Below, piece by piece: positions 1 through 8,287 of a stretch of DNA of 54,748 nucleotides (positions are counted from its first letter, which is position 1; each line of letters begins with the position of its first letter). The notes below the pieces were generated by a model that made no database searches, had not been told where the DNA came from, and saw only the letters and a program-made list of their open reading frames with translations. The stretch lies in contig NZ_JACHYN010000026.1 of the NCBI RefSeq assembly GCF_014192915.1, positions 1-54,748 of the forward strand, written 5' to 3'. This DNA is from Azospirillum sp. OGB3. GTDB lineage: Bacteria > Pseudomonadota > Alphaproteobacteria > Azospirillales > Azospirillaceae. The translations under genes and the position numbers were made by a program.

Positions 1-273
1 TCGGCAATGCTCAGAAAGGTCCGCAGGGCCGGTCCGCTGAGTTGTCGGCGTTTGGTCGGGGCGAACCGGTCAGGCTGGAGGAGCGGAAGCCTTCCGGGGC
101 TTGATGCGGTGATGCGGTGGGTACGAGCAGGCATGGCGGCGCTTCCTCCTTGTCCATATTTGAACCATATAGTCCAGATATGGACGCCGTCAAGCCGTCC
201 GGCGGTTACCCTACGCCATCTTGCCGACGCCGCGGAGACTGGGCGTACGCCCTCCTTGTATAAAGAATCCGAG
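1..273. other. No supported gene
   Basis: Both strands are partly open here, but no reading frame has a good ribosome binding site together with convincing protein composition. The segment is the 3' flank of the minus-strand gene that ends at 274, and may hold the end of something lying outside the window. Confidence 0.4.
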
Positions 274-846
274 TTAGAAATCTCCGCTTTCAGCCACCTT
301 CTGCCACCAGGTTGCGGCACCCTTGCCAGTGAGCATCAGCGAAGGCGTCTTCGCGTCGTCGATCTCAGCGAGGAGCCCGAGCTTCAAAAGTGGCTGGATG
401 GTTCGGTCGCCATAGTACTGTCCGTCGGGGAACAGCGGCTTGATGTTCTTCCCCGTATCTACAGTGAACACGACCCAGTAGGGATTGCGATGCAGCGCGT
501 CGCGCTTCTCCAAAAACGGCCACGGTTCGTCGGGGAAGCGCACTTCTCCCCCAAGTGACCAGCGGCAGATGCAGGCGAAAGCTTCACGCGGGCGCGGCGG
601 GATCAGCAGCCAGTTCATGGGGGCATTTGGGGCGTTCGCGTTCGGCTCCGGCACCGGGTGCGGTGATCCATCCAAGCTGTCCTGGCGCCCAAGCAAGTAG
701 GCCTTCTCCAGAGCTCGGCGGATGGCACCGGCAAAATCCTGGTTTTTCCCGTTCTTACGATTCCAACGATCGGTCTGCACCAGTTCACGCGCGATCTCAC
801 GGAACGCGGCGGACTGCTCCGCCGAAACCTTCGAGGGGTGGGCCAT
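274..846 (-). CDS. Hypothetical protein, 190 aa
   Basis: I do not recognise this family. The ATG at 846 has GAGGAG 7 nt upstream, so I prefer it over the in-frame ATG at 915, which has no such site. The first 60 residues are polar and likely helical (FREIARELVQTDRW). The C-terminal third has a hydrophobic pattern ending in LMLTGKGAATW, which resembles the wing of a small winged-helix protein; that is a weak inference. No signal peptide or membrane segment is visible. It stands alone and is not preceded by the palindrome shared by the transfer operons. Confidence 0.6.
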   Translation of the reverse strand: MAHPSKVSAEQSAAFREIARELVQTDRWNRKNGKNQDFAGAIRRALEKAYLLGRQDSLDGSPHPVPEPNANAPNAPMNWLLIPPRPREAFACICRWSLGGEVRFPDEPWPFLEKRDALHRNPYWVVFTVDTGKNIKPLFPDGQYYGDRTIQPLLKLGLLAEIDDAKTPSLMLTGKGAATWWQKVAESGDF

Positions 847-1033
847 GCCTGTGCTCCTCGGTCCTCGCATTGATGCCGCTCTGCTGGCGGATTTTACCTC
901 GCGCGCGCCTGCCAAACGTCACAAATTTGCGGCTGGCCAGCCCTATCGGCGCCCAAGACCTTCAGCCTGCGCCGGGCGCTTGGTCAGTTCCACCGCGGCG
1001 GCCGACCGGCCGGAGCGGTAACCCTGCCGCTGG

Positions 1034-1525
1034 TCATCGCCGGCACGAACCATTTCCAGCTGCCTGGTTCGCAGCCGTCGGAGTGGCCGCGGAGCAACCA
1101 ACGACGCACTGCAGCGCCTGCATGGGATCGACCCAGCGAAACGACCCGAAGCCGTTCAAGGCGAACCCGCCCCGTCCGTCAGCCACCACTGCGGGGTCCC
1201 CAGTTGCTGCCCAACTCTCGCCGGCGAAGATCCAGTATGATTCGCGGACATTTCGGCGCAGAAGCCCGCGCCGGACATTGCGGTGCGTGACCTTGATCCG
1301 GCGGAGCCAAACGCCGTCGAGCGGGAAGCCAGGGTCGTCGACCAGCCAGTGCGTGCTGTCTTCCCGGGCGACGATCATGCCATCGAAGCGGCTGGTTCGA
1401 CGGCTTGGATGGAGCCGCTCCATCGGCACGGCGTCACCGTGGGCCTTCGCAATGATGTCAAGGGCGATTAACTGGTTGGGGGCAAGCACCCCTTGCGCAC
1501 CGGCGGCGATCATCAGCGGCATCAT
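1034..1525 (-). CDS. Hypothetical protein, 163 aa
   Basis: Not recognised. The first ATG (1525) is preceded by AGGGA at 8 nt spacing; a second ATG follows directly. The protein is mixed alpha/beta in character, with a Trp-rich middle (HWLVDDPGFPLDGVWLRR) and an Ala-rich, probably disordered tail. No signal peptide, zinc motif or nucleotide-binding motif is visible. A long plus-strand frame overlaps it, but that frame is rich in Arg, Pro and Ser, as expected of an antisense shadow, so the minus frame is the more credible one. It lies 41 nt downstream of the XRE-like gene and may be cotranscribed with it. Confidence 0.5.
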   Translation of the reverse strand: MMPLMIAAGAQGVLAPNQLIALDIIAKAHGDAVPMERLHPSRRTSRFDGMIVAREDSTHWLVDDPGFPLDGVWLRRIKVTHRNVRRGLLRRNVRESYWIFAGESWAATGDPAVVADGRGGFALNGFGSFRWVDPMQALQCVVGCSAATPTAANQAAGNGSCRR

Positions 1526-1566
1526 GGTTCCCTATCGGCGCGCGATGTTTAAAGCATTACAGCAAC

Positions 1567-1857
1567 TCACCGCTTCCGGAAAGTCACTCCGCCAGCAAGC
1601 GATCCTCCGGAAAGCTCGAACACGATGCCTGCTACCTCAAGCGCTCGAACGATGTCGGCCATATTGTTTGCCGCGATCGAAGGGATTTCGTCACCGGCCT
1701 TTTCAGCGCGCTGGATAGTCGCCACGCCCAGCTTCGCTGCTTTGCCAAGCTGATCCTGACGCCGCATGCCAGCGAGTTGGCGCGCTGCCCGTATCTGGTT
1801 CCCGGTCAACATGATCGGGGTATGCACGGGCTCCCAAGCCCCTTCAAGTTTTTCCAT
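1567..1857 (-). CDS. XRE-like small DNA-binding regulator, 96 aa
   Basis: Residues from about 16 (MLTGNQIRAARQLAGM) onward fit the alphaproteobacterial XRE regulators that begin MLT-x-x-Q-I-R-A-A-R. A helix-turn-helix is followed by GVATIQRAEK (recognition helix region) and a hydrophobic VRALEVAGIVFEL segment. The start at 1857 has GGCGGAAG upstream; a shorter product from the ATG at 1812 is possible. It is transcribed divergently from the gene at 1981, and the shared 120-bp gap contains an inverted repeat that could be its own operator. The role is inferred as a local repressor; the target is unknown. Confidence 0.65.
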   Translation of the reverse strand: MEKLEGAWEPVHTPIMLTGNQIRAARQLAGMRRQDQLGKAAKLGVATIQRAEKAGDEIPSIAANNMADIVRALEVAGIVFELSGGSLAGGVTFRKR

Positions 1858-1875
1858 CGACTTCCGCCCACAGAA

Positions 1876-1893
1876 TGTCAAATGCGATTGACA
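1876..1893. promoter_or_regulatory. Candidate operator, TGTCAA-N6-TTGACA
   Basis: A perfect 6-bp inverted repeat sits between the XRE-like gene and its divergent neighbour. The right arm is also a consensus -35 hexamer (TTGACA) for the plus-strand gene, so a bound dimer would block that promoter. Assignment to the adjacent XRE protein is inference from position. Confidence 0.4.
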
Positions 1894-1980
1894 ATCTATC
1901 ATATGTGATGCACGCTACAAGCGATAAGAAAGCGGTATTGCCGCACAATGATTCGCTAGCTTGACGACGAGAAACGCTCA

Positions 1981-2319
1981 ATGACCGAGCCCGCCGAACT
2001 CGATTATGACGTCGAGGCGACCCACTATCCGGCGGACGAGCCGGAGGAGGTCACACAGCAGCTCATGCGCCTGTCGAGTGAGATCCTGCACCGTCGTCGC
2101 GCGCTCGCGACCCGGCCGGAGCCTGATCCGGTCTATCCGGAAATCGGCCGCTACCGCGAGCTGTCACGCGCTGTGGAATGCCTGATCGACTGCGCCGGCC
2201 AGCCCTTGCCGGATTACCGCGAGCAGTTGCTTGGAATTGCCGCCCTGGCCCTGGACGCTGTGATTCGTACCGACGCCAAGACCGGGCGGAACAACACCCT
2301 CAACTCCCCCACTGTCTGA
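1981..2319 (+). CDS. Hypothetical acidic protein, 112 aa
   Basis: Not recognised. It starts with an acidic, disordered stretch (residues 1-25) followed by helical segments with RYRELSRAVECLI and LLGIAALALDAVI. No export signal. It lies 26 nt upstream of the XRE gene at 2346 and probably shares its transcript. Upstream is a TTGACA hexamer at 1888-1893 but no clear -10 at optimal spacing. Confidence 0.55.
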   Translation: MTEPAELDYDVEATHYPADEPEEVTQQLMRLSSEILHRRRALATRPEPDPVYPEIGRYRELSRAVECLIDCAGQPLPDYREQLLGIAALALDAVIRTDAKTGRNNTLNSPTV

Positions 2320-2345
2320 CACATCCAACATTAAGAGGTTTCAGT

Positions 2346-2816
2346 ATGCGCGACGTTTCCCGCCGCTCCGCCGGCCGCACCAAGTCGGACAAGCCGAACC
2401 CGATCGACGCACACGTCGGTTCCCGTGTCCGGTTGCGTCGAACCCTCCTGGGAATGAGCCAGGAAAAGCTCGGAGACGCCATTGGCTTGACCTTCCAACA
2501 GGTGCAGAAATACGAGCGCGGCGCCAACCGCATCGGTGCATCGCGTCTGTTCAAACTTTCTCAGGTCCTGGACGTGCCGGTATCCTTCTTCTTCGACGAC
2601 ATGCCGGCAGAAGCCGCGGCGGCTGCGGTTGACGACGACGAGGCAGGTGGCGGAGGCTTCGAGGAAAGGTCGGTCACCTGCGAACCGGACCCGATGGCGA
2701 AACGTGAGACGCTGGAACTGGTGCGCGCCTACTACCGCATCAACGATCCCTCGGTGCGCAAGCAGTTGTTTCAGATGACGAAGACCCTCGGGGATTCCAG
2801 CCAAAACGAGCAATAG
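2346..2816 (+). CDS. XRE family transcriptional regulator, 156 aa
   Basis: Residues about 20-85 form a canonical Cro/CI helix-turn-helix: HVGSRVRLRRTLLGMSQEKL, then LTFQQVQKYERGANRI, then LFKLSQVLDVPVSFFFDD. This is the common alphaproteobacterial regulator type (y4wC-like) found on chromosomes and plasmids. An acidic linker (about 90-105) precedes a C-terminal helical region (LELVRAYYRINDPSVRKQLFQM). The ATG has AAGAGG 8 nt upstream, which decides the start against longer open extensions. Target genes cannot be read from the sequence. Confidence 0.85.
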   Translation: MRDVSRRSAGRTKSDKPNPIDAHVGSRVRLRRTLLGMSQEKLGDAIGLTFQQVQKYERGANRIGASRLFKLSQVLDVPVSFFFDDMPAEAAAAAVDDDEAGGGGFEERSVTCEPDPMAKRETLELVRAYYRINDPSVRKQLFQMTKTLGDSSQNEQ

Positions 2817-2852
2817 GCCTCTGGCATCCGTGGCAGACGAGAGATTGATGAG

Positions 2853-3083
2853 GTGAACGCCATCGCGCGGCTGGAGCGGGTGCGCAGCGCCCTGGAGGAC
2901 CTGCGCGAGGTGGTCAGGTGGTGGAAGCGGCGCGTAAAGGAGAAAGAGGCTGACGACGCCGATGTGATCGCCGATCTGCACCGATTGCTGGCCGACGTCT
3001 CGCGCTGCGCGCCCGCTAACCTCGCTGCGCGTTCACGGGATGTCGAGATCCGACTGGGCCGCTCTCCCGACCTCTACAATTGA
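2853..3083 (+). CDS. Hypothetical helical protein, 76 aa
   Basis: Not recognised. GTG start with a purine-rich stretch (GAGAG) upstream; the nearby ATG at 2848 is in a frame that stops at once. The protein is almost entirely helical and charged (RLERVRSALEDLREVVRWWKRRVKEKEADD), consistent with a short coiled coil. It follows the XRE gene by 36 nt and is probably in the same operon. Confidence 0.5.
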   Translation: MNAIARLERVRSALEDLREVVRWWKRRVKEKEADDADVIADLHRLLADVSRCAPANLAARSRDVEIRLGRSPDLYN

Positions 3084-3121
3084 ACCCTGAACCCAGCCCT
3101 CCGCTCAGCGAACGCTTGACC

Positions 3122-3358
3122 ATGCCCACCAACAGTTTCGCCACTTCTGAACTTCGCCCCGGCGATTTCGTGCGGATGGTAGCCGGTCAACACCCGGCCG
3201 GCTCCAGATTCCTCATTGAGGACACCAAAGGTACCCCATGGATCACCCTCACCCCGGCTACGAACTCGGGCGCACCTGACCGCCGCCGCACGGGATGGTC
3301 GGGGAATTACGCCGATGCACGGTGGGATATCATCCGCCGCGGATGCCCGCCGGCCTGA
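3122..3358 (+). CDS. Hypothetical protein, 78 aa
   Basis: Not recognised. The segment SELRPGDFVRMVAGQHPAG followed by a Trp-containing beta-rich tail suggests a small beta-barrel, like other plasmid mini-proteins. The Shine-Dalgarno sequence is weak; a TTG start at 3080 is possible. It sits in a run of small co-directional genes. Confidence 0.4.
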   Translation: MPTNSFATSELRPGDFVRMVAGQHPAGSRFLIEDTKGTPWITLTPATNSGAPDRRRTGWSGNYADARWDIIRRGCPPA

Positions 3359-3393
3359 CCACCAATCCTCCCGTCACCCGCATGGAGCCGTCT

Positions 3394-3591
3394 ATGTCCG
3401 CGACGAATTTTGTCCTGATCCAGTGCCGTGCCGAGGGCCGGATGGCCGCCAAACGCGGCGATGGTCAGCGCTCCAACCCCTATGGTGGTCGCGACGCTGG
3501 CGACTGTGGCCGCGCCTGGGACGAAGGCTACCGCGCCCACCTTGCTGACCTGGGCGAGGCGTACGACGATGAGGTCGACGGCCATCGCTAA
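3394..3591 (+). CDS. Rmf/CrpP-like small protein, 65 aa
   Basis: The core (EGRMAAKRGDGQRSNPYGG, then AWDEGYRAHL) matches the spacing of the ribosome modulation factor/CrpP family: G-x-x-A-(A)-x-x-G, then NPY or CPY, then W-x-x-G. Rmf drives ribosome dimerisation in stationary phase; plasmid CrpP-type proteins have been linked to fluoroquinolone resistance, but that function cannot be read from sequence. The ATG at 3394 is preceded by GGAG at 8 nt, so I choose it over the upstream in-frame ATGs. Family assignment is by motif only. Confidence 0.5.
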   Translation: MSATNFVLIQCRAEGRMAAKRGDGQRSNPYGGRDAGDCGRAWDEGYRAHLADLGEAYDDEVDGHR

Positions 3592-3689
3592 GCCGTCTGC
3601 ATCCACCTGACGAGCGGCCAGAGCGCCAAGTCTGATCTATCAACATCGCGGCGCCTGAACCATCCATCAAAGCTTGCGAGGCTTGAGAC

Positions 3690-4649
3690 ATGGAAACTAC
3701 CGATGCCGTCATCTGCACTGCGTGCTGCCATATCGGCCCGCCGCCGGCGGGGACGGTCTCGTGCTGCCCGGAGCGGCGGCCCATCTCGCTGAACCTGATC
3801 CCGAGATCACTGGCCAGTCTGCTGACCGGAATTTCTTGGAGCAGCTTCACAATCAACGCTTGGAACGGTTGCACGGAGGTCCCCGCGTCCTCGGGGGGCC
3901 GCAGCGGCTGTGTGATCTGCTACGCCAGGACTTTTTCAGAGAGGAAGGGCTGGGCGCGATGGGGCGCCGGGCAGCCGCGGCACCAGTTCTCCGGTTGGAA
4001 GGCGCGTGCGCGGCGCCTCGACCGCATGGCGCGCGAAACCGGGCTGCGGTTCGCCGTGTTCGCATTCTCCTTGGCGGACTGGTTGGATGCCGAGGTGGAT
4101 CCGAGTTGGCGCTCTGAGTTCACCACTGTCGTCGAGGAATGCACCAACTTGGATTGGCTGTTGCTCAGCCATCGGCCGCACTTGGCTCGCAAGCTCGCGC
4201 CGGCGAGCTGGCGGAACACGCTTCCGCCGCATGTCTGGCCGGGCGTCACCGTCGAGCACGCCGCGCACGGCTTCCGCCTCGACCAACTCGCCGAGTTGTG
4301 GGGCGACACCGGAAGGATGTGGGTGTCGGTCGAGCCGATCGCCGGGTCGCTGGCCACGGTGGACCTTTCACCGGCCTGCTGCATCATTGTGGGCGGCGCC
4401 TCCAATACAGACGACTTGGCCTGGGTGCCCAATCCCGTGCACGTCGCGGAGATCCTCGAAGCCTACCCGCAGCGGACGCACTTCAAGCAATGGGGCGTGT
4501 TTGACGTGGCCGGCGTTCACCGCGGGACGAAGGAGCGTGCCGGCCGGGATTGGAACGGTCAGCAATACGATTGGACTCCCTGGTCACGCCATCGACATCT
4601 GCTGACACGTGCCGCCGCCCACCGCGCACCTCCGAGTAGAGCCGCCTGA
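3690..4649 (+). CDS. DUF5131 (phage Gp37/Gp68) family protein, 319 aa
   Basis: Residues from about 48 (ISWSSFTINAWNGC) through the Cys cluster GC...GCVICYARTF, then FAVFAFSLADWLDAEV, LDWLLLSHRP, LPPHVWPGVTVEH, RMWVSVEPIAG and CIIVGGASN follow the order of motifs in phage Gp37/Gp68 proteins. The family has a C-x(n)-C-x-x-C cluster and is suspected to be metal or Fe-S dependent; its reaction is not established. The N-terminal 45 residues carry an extra pair of Cys pairs (CTACC, SCCPE) that I do not associate with the family. The start ATG has GAGG about 11 nt upstream. Confidence 0.7.
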   Translation: METTDAVICTACCHIGPPPAGTVSCCPERRPISLNLIPRSLASLLTGISWSSFTINAWNGCTEVPASSGGRSGCVICYARTFSERKGWARWGAGQPRHQFSGWKARARRLDRMARETGLRFAVFAFSLADWLDAEVDPSWRSEFTTVVEECTNLDWLLLSHRPHLARKLAPASWRNTLPPHVWPGVTVEHAAHGFRLDQLAELWGDTGRMWVSVEPIAGSLATVDLSPACCIIVGGASNTDDLAWVPNPVHVAEILEAYPQRTHFKQWGVFDVAGVHRGTKERAGRDWNGQQYDWTPWSRHRHLLTRAAAHRAPPSRAA

Positions 4650-4687
4650 CTCCGATCAATCCCTGGCCTATTCGACAGGATCGCCCA

Positions 4688-4774
4688 GTGTCTGAGAAAA
4701 TCATTTCTCCCCGTCCCGGCCACAGCGTGCGCGTCCCCTTGGACCGTTTCAGTGCCACGAGGGAAGACACCTGA
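4688..4774 (+). CDS. Possible 28-aa small ORF
   Basis: A GTG start with AGGA 8 nt upstream opens a 28-codon frame (begins SEKIISPRPGHSVRV). It lies just after the DUF5131 gene, and composition looks protein-like rather than random. There is no family match that I recognise; it could be a fragment. Confidence 0.25.
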   Translation: MSEKIISPRPGHSVRVPLDRFSATREDT

Positions 4775-4894
4775 TCATCCAGATACTGCCCAACAGCGAT
4801 CCACTATCGTCGGCCTGCCCCTTACCCGACATCGGGTATTACCCAGCTGCCCGCAAACCTTGGTTAGCTGCCAACGAGCTGCTGCCGACCGATT

Positions 4895-6643
4895 TCAATA
4901 ACGCGAATGGTGGCTTCGTAGCGGACTGGCCATGGGGCACCGGTGCTTACCTTCAAGCTCGGATGCCGAGGGGATGTTCCGCAGCAGCCGGTCACTGGCG
5001 CGTTTCGCCGCCAGCAGCCGTTTTCGCAGTTCAGAGCCAGTTTCAGGCGCCAAGGTCTCAGCCACGACCAACGCCGCATCCCCACGCGAACTGCTCGACA
5101 TGCCGCCCCTTCGTACCGCTGCGGCAGTGGCCTCAATTTCAGAGCGCGTCGTGTCCAGGATTATGTTGATCACGCGTCGCGCGGCGGCCCGACATTGCAG
5201 CCCATCCATTTCGTCGACAAACGCGCGCAGCGCTGCGGAGGCGTGAACCGCGGAGGTTAGGCCCGACAGGTCGCCTTCGCACATCAGCGGCGACTTCGCC
5301 AAGGTGCCCAACCAAGGCAGGACCACGCTTCTCACCTGAGGAGCCACCCTGTCACGGACGGCATTCATGCGCCGCTGGATGACACCTCTTGGGTCAAGAA
5401 AGCCAGAACCTTCGATGCCCCGAACGCGCTTGGATAGGCCCACCGCTGCCTCCGCAGCGGCGAAAAGGGCGGTCGTGCAATCACCGCCACCCGTCCGAGC
5501 GACATGAAGCAAGCGAATGATGCGGGCGGCGCGGGTTTCCGCATCGCCAACAAGATCATCGACAAGCGCCACCATGTCGGCCGAGGCACAGCTGTCGATG
5601 GGCTTCTCCGCACAAAGTTCGATGCGCGTTCGACGACGGACGACATCGAGCAGCGACCAAGGCTGAGGACACGAGCGCCCAAGCAGGACGAAGTAGGCGG
5701 CAGCGGGGGAGCGCGAAAGAGGACCAGCCGGCATGTCGCGCTTCAGGGCAGACACCGCCTGACCGATCTCGAACAGCGCCGAATCAAGCTCCGGTGCCTC
5801 GCGCCAGTAACGCCGCCGCATCGCGTTGCGGAGATGAATGAGCGTATCGCCCATCGCGTCGCCAACCGTTCTGTGGGCCACATAGGCGCTGTGTAGACGA
5901 GTGAGCAGATCGGCCAGATGTGCGGCTGGATCCTCGTACCCGATCGCTGTAGCCCACCCCATAACGTCGGCATGGCTGGCCAGGAACTCAGGATCAGCGG
6001 CCATGTCGCCCAGTACGTCAGCAAGGACACGCTGTGACTGAACGGCGATTTGCGCGACGGCGTCGGTATCCGGTGAGCCTTCTGCGTTGACCACCAACTT
6101 CGCGTAGAGGTTGGCAAGCCCATCCAGCCGGGAAGGTTCTCGGCGTCGGGCTAGGACCCAGATAGCCCTAAGCCAGGGCCTCGGCACCGACCACGCACGC
6201 ACATCGTCGGAGCCATCGAACAGCTTTTCCACTGGGGCAAAGGCCAGACGAGACAGCGTGTCAAGGCGCGGAAGCCGATCCTCTTGGAGCAGAGGTCGCA
6301 GCGCTCCCAGCATCGTGTCCAGGTTCGTGGTGATCAGCGTGTCCGCTTCCCACGCAAGAACTCGCTGCATTTCTATGTCACGGACGACCCGCTTCACCGT
6401 CCGGCTGTCCTGGTCGGACAGTAGGAAAATCGCCTCCTCCACCGGGGACGGACGAGCAATCCGGAAGGGCTCTGCCGTGCGAACCATCATGGACCGCTCG
6501 GCTGGCCGGGGCCGGTCGGCACCGAGCTTGGAGGACAAGCGGGAGAGCAGACGACTTGGCAAAGCGACCCACCGTGTGCAGAAATGCAGGGAGTCGTCAG
6601 CGAGTGTAGCCGAAAACGATGGCCACCCGTCGCACTGGCCCAT
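4895..6643 (-). CDS. Hypothetical protein, 582 aa
   Basis: Not recognised. Mostly alpha-helical, Ala/Leu/Arg-rich and soluble, without signal peptide or catalytic motif. The first 50 residues overlap the end of the preceding exported-protein gene by 47 nt. The ATG at 6643 has GAAGG upstream; an alternative is the double ATG at 6487-6490, giving about 531 residues. It is the distal gene of the minus transcript driven from the palindrome at 7230, so it is probably a transfer-regulon component. The size and helical-repeat character suggest a scaffold, but that is conjecture. Confidence 0.6.
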   Translation of the reverse strand: MGQCDGWPSFSATLADDSLHFCTRWVALPSRLLSRLSSKLGADRPRPAERSMMVRTAEPFRIARPSPVEEAIFLLSDQDSRTVKRVVRDIEMQRVLAWEADTLITTNLDTMLGALRPLLQEDRLPRLDTLSRLAFAPVEKLFDGSDDVRAWSVPRPWLRAIWVLARRREPSRLDGLANLYAKLVVNAEGSPDTDAVAQIAVQSQRVLADVLGDMAADPEFLASHADVMGWATAIGYEDPAAHLADLLTRLHSAYVAHRTVGDAMGDTLIHLRNAMRRRYWREAPELDSALFEIGQAVSALKRDMPAGPLSRSPAAAYFVLLGRSCPQPWSLLDVVRRRTRIELCAEKPIDSCASADMVALVDDLVGDAETRAARIIRLLHVARTGGGDCTTALFAAAEAAVGLSKRVRGIEGSGFLDPRGVIQRRMNAVRDRVAPQVRSVVLPWLGTLAKSPLMCEGDLSGLTSAVHASAALRAFVDEMDGLQCRAAARRVINIILDTTRSEIEATAAAVRRGGMSSSSRGDAALVVAETLAPETGSELRKRLLAAKRASDRLLRNIPSASELEGKHRCPMASPLRSHHSRY

Positions 6644-7163
6644 TTCCGACCTTCAGTTCCAAGCGTTTGCCATTTTGCATGCGCAGCTTCTCTTCGATGC
6701 GGACATGATCCGGCTCCGGCGCCTTGGTTAGTTTTCGTTGATCCGCCATCACGTCCGCCCGCCGCAGTGCGGAGGCCTCAACCACCAGCTCGACCAGGGC
6801 ATCTTCGCCATCGTGCGGGGTCACCCGGACTGCCGTGACATGCCCAGTGCAAACAGACCCCGGAAACACGCCGTCCTTCGCGGCCAGCGTGAACGTCCGC
6901 TTCCGAACGGAATGCGCGGACACCACCGTGTTTGCCTTCGTGATGAACGGCACCTGCTCAATCACCCGGTTGGCCCCGTCGAACAGAGTCACTTCAACAA
7001 CGAGGGACGCTGAGGCATCGGATGCCAGATCCCGAATATCATCACCGGTCTGTTCGTCGCACAGACTCACAAGAGAAACATCCAACGGAGGTAAGCTTGC
7101 GGCCCTCGCGGCGTCAGGGGTAGCGAGCAGGGCAACGGCTGCGACCGCAAGCGAGCGTTTCAT
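6597..7163 (-). CDS. Exported hypothetical protein, 188 aa
   Basis: The first 21 residues form a good Sec signal peptide (basic MKRS, Ala/Val/Leu core, cleavage after ARA). The mature part is beta-rich with two cysteines (SLCDEQ and SVCTGH) that could form a periplasmic disulfide. I do not recognise the family. I choose the ATG at 7163 because it begins the signal peptide exactly. It is transcribed from the left-facing side of the bidirectional palindrome at 7230 and overlaps the following gene by 47 nt. A DsbA-family protein is encoded on the other side of the same promoter region. Confidence 0.7.
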   Translation of the reverse strand: MKRSLAVAAVALLATPDAARAASLPPLDVSLVSLCDEQTGDDIRDLASDASASLVVEVTLFDGANRVIEQVPFITKANTVVSAHSVRKRTFTLAAKDGVFPGSVCTGHVTAVRVTPHDGEDALVELVVEASALRRADVMADQRKLTKAPEPDHVRIEEKLRMQNGKRLELKVGNGPVRRVAIVFGYTR

Positions 7164-7195
7164 GTCGTGAATCCCCAGGGCAATTCCAAATTTAT

Positions 7196-7290
7196 CGCCT
7201 AGCAGCTTCAAAAGCCGTTTCTCTACAGAGAAAGACGTCGGTTTTCGTTGTCTTTCGGCAGCGCGCTGAATTGCTCGATGGCGCTAGTCT
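7196..7290. promoter_or_regulatory. Bidirectional regulon promoter, palindrome at 7230-7256
   Basis: The 27-bp palindrome (GAAAGACG, 11 nt, TGTCTTTC) has a -10-like hexamer exactly 28 nt away on each side: TAGTCT at 7285-7290 for the plus dsbA-like operon and TAGGCG at 7196-7201 (read on minus) for the exported-protein operon. Neither has a good -35 hexamer, which suggests activator dependence. Confidence 0.7.
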
Positions 7291-7321
7291 CCCGGACGCA
7301 CGATTATCCCGGAGATGAACT

Positions 7322-8287
7322 GTGAAGCGCTCCCTCCTGACCTTGCCCTTGCTCCTGGCAGTCTCCGTCGCCGCTCCTGCGTATGCGGCGGACAATACGG
7401 ACAGCATCATCAATGCCCTCTTGAGCCGCATCGAGGGGCTCACTGAGCGGAATACGAAGCTCACCGTTGAGAATGAGCGGCTGTTGGCCGAGAGAGCGGC
7501 TCAGGGCGACTCCCAGGCCCGCGGCACACTGCGCCCCGGTGAGTATCTTCGAGTTCCCGAGGTGTCCGCCGGTCAAGCACCGCCCAAGATTGGCGGTGAC
7601 ATGCCCCTCCTGCCGGAAGCCGCGATCGACGCGAAACTACTCGACCCCCTGTTTCGTCAGTGGGTCCAGGCGAACGCAGGTTACATCTACGACAGCGTGA
7701 ACAAGCACCTGTCCGAGCAGCAACAGGCATCGATGCCCAAACCCGCCGACTTTGCGGCGCGGCGCGATGAGCTGTTCGTGAAGGACGCCGTGAAGGCCGG
7801 CGCCCCCGACGAAGCCGCCAAGGTCCGGCTCGTCATGTTCGCCGACTACAACTGCCGCTACTGCAAGGAGATGCAGCCCGTTGTCGAGGATCTGATCGCC
7901 AAGAATCCCGACCTCCAGGTCGTCTACCGGGATCTGCCCATTCTCTCGCCGACGTCTCGGCTCGCAGCTCAGGCAGCCCGTGCCGCTGACGGCCAGGGCA
8001 AGTACGTCGAGTTCCACAAGGGGCTCTACAAGCTGCCGCAAATCGACGAGAACGCGATCCTCGATCTCGCCGCGCGGCTCAATCTCGACGTGGCAAAACT
8101 GAGGAAGGATATGGCATCCGCGGACGTCGCGTCGCTGGTCACGAACGACTTCAACCTCGGCCAGAGCCTGCGCATCGGCGGAACGCCGTTCTTCTACATC
8201 GACGGAGGAAGCCGAACCTTCCCCGGCGCGGTCCCGGCCGCCGAGTTGCAGAAGGTGATCGAGCAGGCGCGGGGCAAGAAGGGATGA
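7322..8287 (+). CDS. DsbA-family thiol-disulfide oxidoreductase, 321 aa
   Basis: Signal peptide (residues 1-22), a short coiled-coil segment (about 25-60, IEGLTERNTKLTVENERLL), a linker, and a C-terminal DsbA-like thioredoxin fold with C178-R-Y-C181 and the cis-proline motif GGTP (P289). The organisation resembles Com1/BdbD-type periplasmic oxidoreductases. The likely job is making or isomerising disulfides in exported transfer proteins; TraN and TraU in this window are Cys-rich. The start is GTG with GGAG upstream, only about 25 nt from the expected transcription start. It overlaps the next gene by 4 nt. Confidence 0.85.
   Translation: MKRSLLTLPLLLAVSVAAPAYAADNTDSIINALLSRIEGLTERNTKLTVENERLLAERAAQGDSQARGTLRPGEYLRVPEVSAGQAPPKIGGDMPLLPEAAIDAKLLDPLFRQWVQANAGYIYDSVNKHLSEQQQASMPKPADFAARRDELFVKDAVKAGAPDEAAKVRLVMFADYNCRYCKEMQPVVEDLIAKNPDLQVVYRDLPILSPTSRLAAQAARAADGQGKYVEFHKGLYKLPQIDENAILDLAARLNLDVAKLRKDMASADVASLVTNDFNLGQSLRIGGTPFFYIDGGSRTFPGAVPAAELQKVIEQARGKKG

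Noticed and set aside
555..1718. 387-residue plus-strand open frame
   Set aside because: Arg/Pro/Ser-rich, no ribosome binding site, and antisense to two more credible minus-strand genes.
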